Positions 6,024-13,119 of a stretch of 15,806 nt of DNA are shown piece after piece. A model generated the notes under the pieces. The model did not search any database. It saw nothing but the letters and a program-made list of their open reading frames with translations, and was not told the origin of the DNA. Origin of the DNA: DASUXA01 sp036378155 (GTDB taxonomy: Bacteria; Actinomycetota; Actinomycetes; Mycobacteriales; Micromonosporaceae). Made by a program: the position numbers and the translations under genes. Every line of letters starts with the position of its first letter. Positions within the stretch are counted from its first letter, which is position 1. The stretch is from the NCBI GenBank assembly GCA_036378155.1, contig DASUXA010000112.1, positions 1 to 15,806 on the forward strand. Direction: 5' to 3'.

Positions 6024-7325
6024 ATGACCACGGTCGAGGAATCCGAGGAGGAATCCGGCTCGTCCGCGAGTGTCCCCGCCGCCAGGCTCCGAGCCTGGCG
6101 GCGGGTCGCGATCGACACCGCGCCGCTGCGGCACGCCGCGTACCGGCGACTGTTCGTCGGCAACGTGGTGTCCGGCTTCGGGTACCAGTTCACCGCGGTC
6201 GCCGTGCCGGTACAGGTGTACGCGCTGACCAACTCGTCGCTCTGGGTCGGGTTCCTGGGTCTGGCGTCGCTGGTACCGCTGCTGGTGTTCGCCGTCTGGG
6301 GCGGGGCGGTCGCGGACGCCGTGGACCGTCGCCGGCTGCTGCTCGGCAGTTCCGTGCTGATGTGGCTGTCCACATTGGGGCTGCTCGCCCAGGCGGTACT
6401 GCGGGTGGACAGCGCCGGGCTGATCCTCGCTCTGGTGGCGGTACAGGCGACCGCGTTCGCGATCAGCACGCCGACCCGGTCGGCGATCGTGCCGCGCCTG
6501 GTACCGCCCGAGGAACTCGCCGCCGCGAACACCGTCAACTACACGATGTTCAACGCGGCGACGGTCGCCGGTCCGCTCGGTGCCGGACTGGTGCTCGCGA
6601 GCTTCCCGGTCGGTACCGCGTACGCGATCGACGCGGTGCTGTTCACGGTCGCCCTGTGGGCCGCGTTGCGGCTGCCCGCGCTGCCCCCGCTGACGGTCAA
6701 CGCGGCGGGCTCGCGGCTGCGCGACGTGGTCGACGGGCTGCGGTACCTGGCGACCACACCGGTCCTGCTGCTGTCGTTCGCGATCGACATCGCGGCGATG
6801 GTGCTGGCTCTGCCCAGGGCACTGTTCCCGCAGGTCGCGGCGGAACGGTTCGGCGGCAACCACGCCATCGGCTGGCTGTACGCGGCGATCGCGCTCGGCT
6901 CGGTGGTCGCCGGTGTGACGTCGGGCTGGATCGGGCGGGTACGTCGCCAGGGTCTGGCGCTGATCGTCGCGGTGGTCGGCTGGGGGCTCGCGGTCGCCGG
7001 CGCCGGGATGGCGTCGTCGCTGTGGGCGTGCGTCCTGCTGCTCGCCGTGGGCGGGGCAGCCGACCTGGTCAGCGCCGTGTACCGGCAGACCATGCTGCAG
7101 ACGTACGCACCCGACGAGCTGCGGGGTCGGATGCAGGGCGTGTACACCGCCGTGGTGGCGGGCGGACCGCGCCTGGGCGATCTGCGCGCGGGCGGCATGG
7201 CGGTCGTGGTCGGACCGACCGTCGCCTGGGTCAGCGGCGGCATCGCCGCGGCAGTGGTCGCCGTGATCCTGGCGGTCGCGTTTCCCGCGCTGCGTCGGTA
7301 CACGATGGGTCCGAAGCTGGACTAA
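6024..7325 (+). CDS. MFS transporter, EntS/MFS_3-like exporter
   Basis: This encodes a 433-residue inner-membrane protein of the major facilitator superfamily, with about 12 hydrophobic segments after an acidic N-terminal tail of roughly 40 residues. The loop 2-3 signature GGAVADAVDRRRLLL is at 93-107. Conserved stretches TPTRSAIVPRLVP, ANTVNYTMFNAATVAGP and, near the end, GGPRLGDLRAG resemble the enterobactin-exporter EntS/MFS_3 group. The substrate cannot be told from sequence and no siderophore genes are nearby. The start is the ATG at 6024 with AGGA about 8 nt upstream; upstream in-frame codons overlap pdxH. It lies 16 nt after pdxH and 11 nt before the epimerase gene, consistent with one operon. 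Confidence 0.9.
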   Translation: MTTVEESEEESGSSASVPAARLRAWRRVAIDTAPLRHAAYRRLFVGNVVSGFGYQFTAVAVPVQVYALTNSSLWVGFLGLASLVPLLVFAVWGGAVADAVDRRRLLLGSSVLMWLSTLGLLAQAVLRVDSAGLILALVAVQATAFAISTPTRSAIVPRLVPPEELAAANTVNYTMFNAATVAGPLGAGLVLASFPVGTAYAIDAVLFTVALWAALRLPALPPLTVNAAGSRLRDVVDGLRYLATTPVLLLSFAIDIAAMVLALPRALFPQVAAERFGGNHAIGWLYAAIALGSVVAGVTSGWIGRVRRQGLALIVAVVGWGLAVAGAGMASSLWACVLLLAVGGAADLVSAVYRQTMLQTYAPDELRGRMQGVYTAVVAGGPRLGDLRAGGMAVVVGPTVAWVSGGIAAAVVAVILAVAFPALRRYTMGPKLD

Positions 7326-7336
7326 GGTCGCAAGTC

Positions 7337-8260
7337 ATGCGGGAGATCATCAGGCCGTCCGGTGCCCAGTGGACGATCGCGTCCGGCGATCACCACGCCA
7401 CGATCGTCGAGGTCGGCGGCGGCTTGCGGCGCTACCGGGTCGGCGACGTCGACGTGGTGGACGGGTACGGCGAGGACGAGCTGTGTCCGGGCGGCGCCGG
7501 GCAGGTCCTCGCGCCCTGGCCGAACCGGCTGCGCGACGGGCGGTACGTGTTCGACGGCAAGACCCACCAGCTGGCGCTGTCCGAGCCGGCGACGCACGCC
7601 GCGATCCACGGGCTGGTCCGGTGGCTGCCCTGGCAACGGGTCGGCGGGTCGGAGTCCGAGATCACAGTCGCGTGCCTGATCACCGCGCAGCCCGGGTACC
7701 CGTGGCCGGTCGAGCTGCGGACCACCTGGTCGTTGGACGCGGACGGGTTGACCGTCCGGCACGAGGCGACCAACCTCGGCGACGCGTCGTGCCCGTGGGG
7801 GCTGGGCGTCCACCCGTACCTGATGCTGCCCGGCGTCGCCGTGGACGACCTGGTCCTGCAGGTACCCGCGCGCAGCCGGCTGCTGGTCGACGGCCGCAAG
7901 CTGCCGATCGGCGCGGCGAAGGTGGCGGGCGGCGAATTCGACTACACCACGCCGCGCCGCATCGGCGGGGCGCACCTGGACACCGCGTTCGGCGACCTGG
8001 ACCGGGGCGGCGACGGGCGTACCGAGGTCACCGTGTCCGCGCCGCACCTCGATCGAAGCGTGGCGATCTGGGCGGACGAGGCGTTCTCCTGGTGGCAGGT
8101 GTACACCGGGGACACGCTGCCGCCCCACCGGGCGCGGCGGGCGGTCGCGGTCGAGGCGATGACCTGTCCGCCGGACGCCTTCCACTCGGGGCGGGACGTC
8201 GTCGTCCTGCGCCCCGGTCGGACCTGGCGGGGCACGTGGGGCATCCGCCCGAGCCGGTAG
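7337..8260 (+). CDS. aldose 1-epimerase (mutarotase) family protein
   Basis: This encodes a 307-residue cytoplasmic beta-sandwich protein of the galactose mutarotase-like family, which interconverts sugar anomers or a related hexose. The residues expected from characterised mutarotases are present: R64 in APWPNRLRDG, H91 in AAIHGLVRW, the catalytic base/acid pair H159 (LGVHPYL) and E273 (AVEAMTCPPDAF), and the substrate-contact D215 in GAHLDTAF. The start is the ATG at 7337, 11 nt after the MFS stop; its ribosome binding site (AAGG) is weak, which fits translational coupling. Its sugar substrate is unknown. The stop is followed by a 17-nt gap to the nitroreductase gene. Confidence 0.9.
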   Translation: MREIIRPSGAQWTIASGDHHATIVEVGGGLRRYRVGDVDVVDGYGEDELCPGGAGQVLAPWPNRLRDGRYVFDGKTHQLALSEPATHAAIHGLVRWLPWQRVGGSESEITVACLITAQPGYPWPVELRTTWSLDADGLTVRHEATNLGDASCPWGLGVHPYLMLPGVAVDDLVLQVPARSRLLVDGRKLPIGAAKVAGGEFDYTTPRRIGGAHLDTAFGDLDRGGDGRTEVTVSAPHLDRSVAIWADEAFSWWQVYTGDTLPPHRARRAVAVEAMTCPPDAFHSGRDVVVLRPGRTWRGTWGIRPSR

Positions 8261-8277
8261 TCGCGGGAAGGAGCCGC

Positions 8278-8883
8278 ATGGAGTACCGCGAGGTCGTCCG
8301 ACGTCGTCGGATGGTGCGCAACTACGACCCCGACCGGCAGGTACCGCCGGACGTGCTGGATCGGCTGCTGGAGTACGCGGTGCACGCGCCGTCCGCCGGG
8401 TTCTCCCAGGGCTGGAGCTTCCTGGTGCTGGACGCGCCCGACGACCGTGCCCGGTTCTGGGCGGCGACCACCCCGGAGGGGACGTCGGGAAGCCGCTGGC
8501 TCGCCGGGATGACGCGTGCTCCGCTGATCGTGGTACCGCATGCCGACCGGGACGCCTATCTCGACCGGTACGCCGAACCCGACAAGGGCTGGACAGACCG
8601 GGACGAGGCGCGCTGGCCGGTACCGTACTGGCACATCGACACCGGGTTCGCCAGCCTGCTGATCCTGCTCGGAGTGGTGGACGAGGGGCTGGGCGCCTGC
8701 TTCTTCGGCATCCCACCGGAGCGCACCGACGCCTATCGCGAGGCGTTCGGCGTGCCCACCCGGTACACCCCGATCGGGGCGATGACGATCGGGTACCCGG
8801 CGCCCGACGTGCGGTCCCCGTCGCTGAAGCGGGGGCGGCGACCCGTGACCGACGTGGTACATCGGGGCCGGTGGGACGCGTGA
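8278..8883 (+). CDS. nitroreductase family flavoprotein
   Basis: This encodes a 201-residue protein of the FMN-dependent nitroreductase superfamily, which passes electrons from NAD(P)H to varied acceptors. The N-terminal RRRRMVRNYD (8-17) and APSAGFSQGW (37-46) match the phosphate- and FMN-binding parts. GLGACFFGIP (138-147 region) is the conserved flavin-contact segment, and the C-terminal SLKRGRRPV contributes the usual basic residues. The physiological substrate is not predictable. The start ATG at 8278 has GGAAGGAG just upstream. It ends the pdxH-MFS-epimerase cluster, and a candidate promoter for the next gene follows. Confidence 0.88.
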   Translation: MEYREVVRRRRMVRNYDPDRQVPPDVLDRLLEYAVHAPSAGFSQGWSFLVLDAPDDRARFWAATTPEGTSGSRWLAGMTRAPLIVVPHADRDAYLDRYAEPDKGWTDRDEARWPVPYWHIDTGFASLLILLGVVDEGLGACFFGIPPERTDAYREAFGVPTRYTPIGAMTIGYPAPDVRSPSLKRGRRPVTDVVHRGRWDA

Positions 8884-8933
8884 TACCCCAGGTACCGCGT
8901 GGCGGTGGTGAACAAGCCCTGGGCACCGGTCGC

Positions 8934-8939
8934 TAGGCT
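8934..8939 (+). promoter_or_regulatory. candidate -10 element for the small ParB-like gene
   Basis: TAGGCT fits the actinobacterial TANNNT -10 pattern and lies 40 nt before the GTG start, in the 95-bp gap after the nitroreductase gene. The possible -35 TGAACA is about 19 nt upstream, longer than ideal. The same hexamer occurs before sdaA. This is weak evidence on its own. Confidence 0.4.
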
Positions 8940-8978
8940 GTCAACGGCCAGCGCGATTCGGGAGGGGGCGAGCCAGCC

Positions 8979-9269
8979 GTGATCTTCAAAGCGGTACGGG
9001 ACGGCCGCCCATACCCGGACCACGGTCTGACCATGAAGGCGTGGGCGGAGATCCCCCCTCGACCGGTCCGGCTCGACCAACTGATCACCACCAAGCGCGA
9101 GCTGGCGCTGGACCGCCTGCTCGCCGAGGACTCGACGTTCTACGGCGACCTGTTCCCGCACGTCGTGCAGTGGGAGGGCGGGCTGTACCTCGAGGACGGG
9201 CTGCACCGGGCGCTGCGCGCCGCGCTGCAGCAGCGCCACCAGATCCACGCGCGGGTCCTCGTCCTGTAG
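8979..9269 (+). CDS. small conserved-type protein, ParB/sulfiredoxin-like
   Basis: This encodes a 96-residue soluble protein of unknown function. The pattern fits the ParB/sulfiredoxin-like fold: VRLDQLITTKREL (30-42), a middle segment ending HVVQWEGGLYLEDG, then DGLHRALRAAL (73-83, resembling the DGHHR box) and a closing strand HARVLVL. I recall similar short actinobacterial proteins, some automatically named VapB-type antitoxins, but I see no toxin partner here and would not use that name. The start is the GTG at 8979, with a GGAGGGGG ribosome binding site about 10 nt upstream. It stands between the nitroreductase and glutaryl-CoA dehydrogenase genes, 18 nt before the latter. Confidence that it is a real gene is high; the fold call is inference. 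Confidence 0.8.
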   Translation: MIFKAVRDGRPYPDHGLTMKAWAEIPPRPVRLDQLITTKRELALDRLLAEDSTFYGDLFPHVVQWEGGLYLEDGLHRALRAALQQRHQIHARVLVL

Positions 9270-9274
9270 ACCGC

Positions 9275-9280
9275 TACCGT
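9275..9280 (+). promoter_or_regulatory. candidate -10 for leaderless gcdH transcript
   Basis: TACCGT matches TANNNT and ends 7 nt before the ATG at 9288. This spacing would place the transcription start at or near the A of the start codon, the arrangement seen in leaderless actinobacterial genes. There is no properly spaced Shine-Dalgarno upstream. No clear -35 is visible, so the call is tentative. Confidence 0.35.
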
Positions 9281-9287
9281 GGTGGGT

Positions 9288-10457
9288 ATGGACCCGACGC
9301 TGCCGCTGGATCTGCTCGACTTCGACCGCCTGCACTCCGACGAGGAGCGCGACATCCGCGCCGTGGTACGGCGGCTGGTCGACGACAAGGTGCGCCCGTT
9401 CGTCGCCGAGTGGTACGAGCAGGGCCGGGTCCCCGCCCGTGAGCTCGCCAAGGAGTTCGGCGCGCTGGGGCTGCTCGGGATGCATCTGACCGGGTACGGC
9501 TGTGCCGGCGCGTCCGCCGTCGCGTACGGGCTGGCCTGCCTGGAGTTGGAGGCGGGCGACTCCGGTGTGCGCAGCCTGGTCAGCGTGCAGGGGTCGCTGG
9601 CGATGTACGCGATCTGGCGGTACGGCTCGGAGCAGCAGAAGCTGGAGTGGCTGCCCCGGATGGCGACCGGCGAGGCGATCGGCTGCTTCGGGCTGACCGA
9701 GCCGGACCACGGCAGCGACCCGGCGTCGATGGCGACGTACGCCCGCCGCGACGGCGACGACTGGGTGCTGCACGGCGGCAAGATGTGGATCACCAACGCC
9801 CCGATCGCCGACGTCGCGGTGATCTGGGCGCGTACCGACGACGGGATCCGCGGCTTCCTGGTGCCCGCCGCGACACCCGGCTTCTCCGCGCGCGAAGTGC
9901 GGCACAAGTTGTCCCTGCGCGCGTCGCTGACCGGCGAGATCACGCTGGACGAGGTACGGCTGCCCGCCGACGCCCGGCTGCCCGAGGCGATCGGTTTGAA
10001 GGCGCCGCTGTCCTGCCTGACCGAGGCGCGGTTCGGCATCGTCTGGGGCGCGCTCGGCGCCGCCCGCGACTGCCTGCACACCGCCATCTCGTACGCGCGT
10101 GACCGGATGCAGTTCGGACGACCGATCGGCGGGTTCCAGTTGACCCAGGCGAAGCTCGCCGACATGGCGGTGGAGTTGCAGAAGGGGTACCTGCTGGCGC
10201 TGCACCTGGGTCGACTCGCCGACGCCGGGGCGTTGCGTCCGGAGCAGGTGAGTGTCGGAAAGTTGAACAACGTCCGGGAGGCGATCGCGATCGCCCGGCA
10301 GTGCCGCACGATCCTCGGCGCGAACGGGATCAGCGGCGAGTACCCGGTGATGCGGCACGCCAACAACCTGGAGAGCGTGCTCACCTACGAGGGCACCTCG
10401 GAGGTGCACCAACTGGTCATCGGACAGCGGCTGACCGGTCTGTCGGCGTTCGCCTGA
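9288..10457 (+). CDS. gcdH: glutaryl-CoA dehydrogenase (acyl-CoA dehydrogenase family)
   Basis: This encodes a 389-residue FAD enzyme. The sequence resembles glutaryl-CoA dehydrogenase, which oxidises and decarboxylates glutaryl-CoA to crotonyl-CoA in lysine and tryptophan breakdown. Flavin and substrate motifs are CFGLTEPDHGSDPASM (133-148), MWITNAPIADV, and FGIVWGALGAA. The catalytic base is E368 in TYEGT. The residues that hold the glutaryl carboxylate in the human enzyme (E87, R94 and S98 there) align with E88, R95 and S99 in LELEAGDSGVRSLVS, which supports glutaryl specificity over a general acyl-CoA dehydrogenase. I chose the ATG at 9288; an in-frame GTG at 9279 adds three residues and lacks a better ribosome binding site. 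No electron-transfer flavoprotein or lysine-degradation partner gene is in the window. Confidence 0.88.
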   Translation: MDPTLPLDLLDFDRLHSDEERDIRAVVRRLVDDKVRPFVAEWYEQGRVPARELAKEFGALGLLGMHLTGYGCAGASAVAYGLACLELEAGDSGVRSLVSVQGSLAMYAIWRYGSEQQKLEWLPRMATGEAIGCFGLTEPDHGSDPASMATYARRDGDDWVLHGGKMWITNAPIADVAVIWARTDDGIRGFLVPAATPGFSAREVRHKLSLRASLTGEITLDEVRLPADARLPEAIGLKAPLSCLTEARFGIVWGALGAARDCLHTAISYARDRMQFGRPIGGFQLTQAKLADMAVELQKGYLLALHLGRLADAGALRPEQVSVGKLNNVREAIAIARQCRTILGANGISGEYPVMRHANNLESVLTYEGTSEVHQLVIGQRLTGLSAFA

Positions 10458-10540
10458 CCAGGGCGTACCTCCGCCTTTCACAGCGATCCGCTTCGATCGC
10501 GCTCCCGCCTCGCGACGGCGGCGCGGGCACCGCTTTTCGA

Positions 10541-10559
10541 CGCGACCGGATCGGTCGCG
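10541..10559 (+). terminator. possible terminator after gcdH
   Basis: The inverted repeat CGCGACCG (10541-10548) / CGGTCGCG (10552-10559) has a 3-nt loop and lies 84 nt after the gcdH stop, in the 188-bp gap before the DUF4230 gene. It has no T-tract. It is equally possible that it is an operator for the downstream gene. Confidence 0.4.
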
Positions 10560-10645
10560 GGTGTCGGACCGACGCCGTACCGTGACTGGTGTCGCTCGAA
10601 TCGCCGCGGCGCCAGCCGAGGCACGAAGTCGCGAGGTGAAGGCGG

Positions 10646-11518
10646 ATGACGCGTCCGGACAACGCCATCGGCGGCAGCACGCCGCGCCAGCCGTCGGCTG
10701 GTGATCCGCACCCGACCGCGGAGCTGCCCCCGGTCGGCGAACTCGACTCGGGCACGGGTTGGCCCGACGGCGACGCCACGACGCACCGACTCGGGGACGA
10801 CGGCACGACCCGTCCCCTGGGCGTGGGCGGCGACCCGGCGACCCGCCGGCTCGACCTCGACGCCCCGCCGCGCCGGGGCGGTGTGCTGCGTGGCGTGCTG
10901 TGGCTCGTCGCGATCGTCGTGCTGATCGGCGCGGTGCTGTACGGCAGCCGCTCGATCGGCGTCTGGCCGCACTTCGGCAACCCGTTCGCCGAGAAGAAGA
11001 CCGACCGCAGTCAGCCCGCGCTGCTCAAGTCGATCCAGGACCTCAGCCGGTTCGAGGCGGCCAGCGGCAACTTCCAGGTGGTCATCGACGTCCAGAAGGA
11101 CCGTTCGTACATTCCCGACCTCATCTTCAGCGACCGGATCCTGTTCGTCGCCGCCGGCTCGGTCGACGCGTACGTCGACTTCAGCGGGATCGGAGCGGGG
11201 GCGATCACCGAGTCCGCCGACCACCGCACCGTCACCGTCCACCTGCCCGCGCCCCAGCTCGACAAGCCGAACATCGACCACGACAAGAGCTACGTGTTCG
11301 CCGAGTCGCGCGGGCTGGCGAACCGGGTCGGCGACCTGTTCGGCGGCGACCCGAACAAGCAGCAGGAGCTGTACCAGCTTGCCGAGGACCGGATCGCGGC
11401 GGCGGCGAAGGACAGCGGACTCGCCCAGCGTGCCGCGGACAACACCAGGAAGATGCTGGAGCAGATGCTGCGCTCGCTCGGATACCAGACCATCACGGTC
11501 ACCGTCGACGCTCCGTAG
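10646..11518 (+). CDS. DUF4230 single-pass membrane protein
   Basis: This encodes a 290-residue membrane protein of unknown function. Residues 1-78 are hydrophilic and rich in Asp, Thr, Pro and Gly, probably disordered and cytoplasmic. A single membrane helix spans about 79-100 (GVLWLVAIVVLIGAVLYG). Residues about 120-290 form the extracytoplasmic DUF4230 domain, with FQVVIDVQKD, IFSDRILFVAAGSVDAYVDF and the late LRSLGYQTITVTV typical of that family. The N-terminal tail has three short related Thr/Arg/Leu motifs (residues 44-50, 53-59, 64-70). The start ATG at 10646 follows AGGTGAAGG. It is flanked by gcdH and sdaA without close coupling, so it is probably its own transcription unit. Confidence 0.85.
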   Translation: MTRPDNAIGGSTPRQPSAGDPHPTAELPPVGELDSGTGWPDGDATTHRLGDDGTTRPLGVGGDPATRRLDLDAPPRRGGVLRGVLWLVAIVVLIGAVLYGSRSIGVWPHFGNPFAEKKTDRSQPALLKSIQDLSRFEAASGNFQVVIDVQKDRSYIPDLIFSDRILFVAAGSVDAYVDFSGIGAGAITESADHRTVTVHLPAPQLDKPNIDHDKSYVFAESRGLANRVGDLFGGDPNKQQELYQLAEDRIAAAAKDSGLAQRAADNTRKMLEQMLRSLGYQTITVTVDAP

Positions 11519-11567
11519 CGGTACGTCCGGGCATGGTTGCCCAGGTCGCGGTCGGGTACCCGCACGA

Positions 11568-11573
11568 TAGGCT
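11568..11573 (+). promoter_or_regulatory. candidate -10 element for sdaA
   Basis: TAGGCT, a TANNNT match, lies in the 108-bp gap and 54 nt before the sdaA GTG. It is identical to the hexamer upstream of the small ParB-like gene. No good -35 sits at 16-19 nt. This would give sdaA its own promoter, separate from the DUF4230 gene. Confidence 0.35.
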
Positions 11574-11626
11574 CACCGGCGGCTTCCGGTAGCGACGCCG
11601 GGTGCCCGACATGGAGAGTGCAGCCC

Positions 11627-12988
11627 GTGATCAGTGTGTTCGACCTGTTCAAGGTCGGTATCGGCCCGTCCAGTTCGCACACCGTCGGCCCGATGCGTGC
11701 GGCCCGGATGTTCGTGTCCGGGCTCAAGGCGGACGGGCTGCTCGCCGAGACCGCCCGGGTACGCGCCGAGATGTTCGGCTCGCTCGGCGCGACCGGGCAC
11801 GGGCACGGCACCGACCGGGCGGTACTGCTCGGACTGTGCGGGGAGGACCCGGAGACGGTCGACACCGACACCGTCGCGCCGCGTGCCGCCGCGATCGTTG
11901 CCGAGCGGCGGATCCCACTGCTCGGAGTCCACGAGGTCGAGTTCGATCCGGACAGCGACCTGGTCCTGCACCGGCGGCGGGCGCTGCCGTACCACCCGAA
12001 CGGCATGATCTTCACGGCGCTGCGCGCCGACGGTGAGCGGCTGCGTACCCGGACCTTCTACTCGGTCGGGGGCGGGTTCGTGGTCGACGAGGCGACCGGC
12101 GCGTTGAAGGCGGACGACGCGGCGGTGCCGTACCCGTTCCGCACCGGGGCGGAGTTGCTGGGCTGGGCCGACCGGACCGGGCTGCGAATCAGCGACGTCA
12201 TGCTCGCCAACGAGGTGACCCGCCGCCCCGAGGCGGAGGTACGGGCGGGGCTGCTGACCATCTGGCGGGTCATGCAGGAGTGCGTGACGAAGGGCTGCGA
12301 CACGACAGGGCAGTTGCCGGGCGGGCTGAAGGTACGTCGTCGCGCGGCGGAACTGCGCCGCAGGCTGGAAGCCGAGCACTTCGCGGTCGACCCGTTGCGG
12401 GTGATGGACTGGGTGACGCTGTTCGCGCTCGCGGTCAACGAGGAGAACGCGGCGGGCGGCCGGGTCGTCACCGCCCCGACGAACGGGGCAGCCGGCATCG
12501 TGCCGGCGGTCCTGCACTACTACACCCGGTTCGTACCCGGCGCGACCGAGGACGGCGTGATCCGGTTCCTGCTCACCGCGGCGGCGATCGGCGTGCTGTT
12601 CAAGGAGAACGCGTCGATTTCCGGTGCCGAGGTCGGCTGCCAGGGCGAGGTCGGTTCGGCGTGCTCGATGGCTGCCGCCGGGCTGACCGAGGTGCTCGGC
12701 GGGACCCCGCACCAGGTGGAGAACGCCGCCGAGATCGCGATGGAACACAATCTCGGGTTGACCTGCGACCCGGTCGGCGGGCTCGTGCAGATTCCGTGCA
12801 TCGAGCGCAACGCGGTCGCCTCGATCAAGGCGATCACCGCGGCGCGGATGGCGCTGCGCGGTGACGGCACGCACTTCGTCGCGCTCGACAAGGTCATCAA
12901 GACCATGCGCGAGACCGGGGCGGACATGAAAGTCAAATACAAGGAGACCGCGCGCGGCGGACTTGCCGTCAACGTCATCGAGTGCTGA
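11627..12988 (+). CDS. sdaA: L-serine ammonia-lyase, iron-sulfur dependent, single chain
   Basis: This encodes a 453-residue cytoplasmic enzyme converting L-serine to pyruvate and ammonia with a [4Fe-4S] cluster instead of PLP. It has the fused architecture: an N-terminal beta domain starting VISVFDLFKVGIGPSSSHTV (1-20) and a C-terminal alpha catalytic domain. The cluster cysteines are C338 (GAEVGCQGEVGSAC), C380 and C391 (CDPVGGLVQIPCIERN). The last residue is C453, matching the 'tail-in-mouth' cysteine described as the fourth cluster ligand in the Legionella enzyme. The start is the GTG at 11627, with GGAGAG 8 nt upstream; a longer frame from 11537 is unconserved. It catabolises serine, the end product of the pathway served by serC in the same window. 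Confidence 0.95.
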   Translation: MISVFDLFKVGIGPSSSHTVGPMRAARMFVSGLKADGLLAETARVRAEMFGSLGATGHGHGTDRAVLLGLCGEDPETVDTDTVAPRAAAIVAERRIPLLGVHEVEFDPDSDLVLHRRRALPYHPNGMIFTALRADGERLRTRTFYSVGGGFVVDEATGALKADDAAVPYPFRTGAELLGWADRTGLRISDVMLANEVTRRPEAEVRAGLLTIWRVMQECVTKGCDTTGQLPGGLKVRRRAAELRRRLEAEHFAVDPLRVMDWVTLFALAVNEENAAGGRVVTAPTNGAAGIVPAVLHYYTRFVPGATEDGVIRFLLTAAAIGVLFKENASISGAEVGCQGEVGSACSMAAAGLTEVLGGTPHQVENAAEIAMEHNLGLTCDPVGGLVQIPCIERNAVASIKAITAARMALRGDGTHFVALDKVIKTMRETGADMKVKYKETARGGLAVNVIEC

Positions 12989-13119
12989 GCGGCGTCGATC
13001 GGTAGTGCGCCGCCGGAGCGCCCGTTTTCCGGCTGACATTCGCACGTTCGCCCGATGGGCAGGGCAATCGGCATTCGTCACAGTACCGGTTCAGCAGTCG
13101 CCGAACTGGAGGTGACGGA

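Noticed and set aside
6362..7336. N-terminal extension of the epimerase frame inside the MFS gene
   Set aside because: It is Arg/Gly-rich shadow sequence over a conserved transporter; the epimerase family begins at the ATG at 7337.
8733..10481. 582-residue minus-strand open frame opposite the small ParB-like gene and gcdH
   Set aside because: It is antisense to well-supported genes and has shadow composition rich in Arg, Gln, Val and Pro without recognisable motifs.
12990..13119. Terminator or promoter in the sdaA-ABC ATPase gap
   Set aside because: GCGGCG and CGCCGC near the sdaA stop could pair but are short and far apart, and CTGACA at 13033 has no matching -10.
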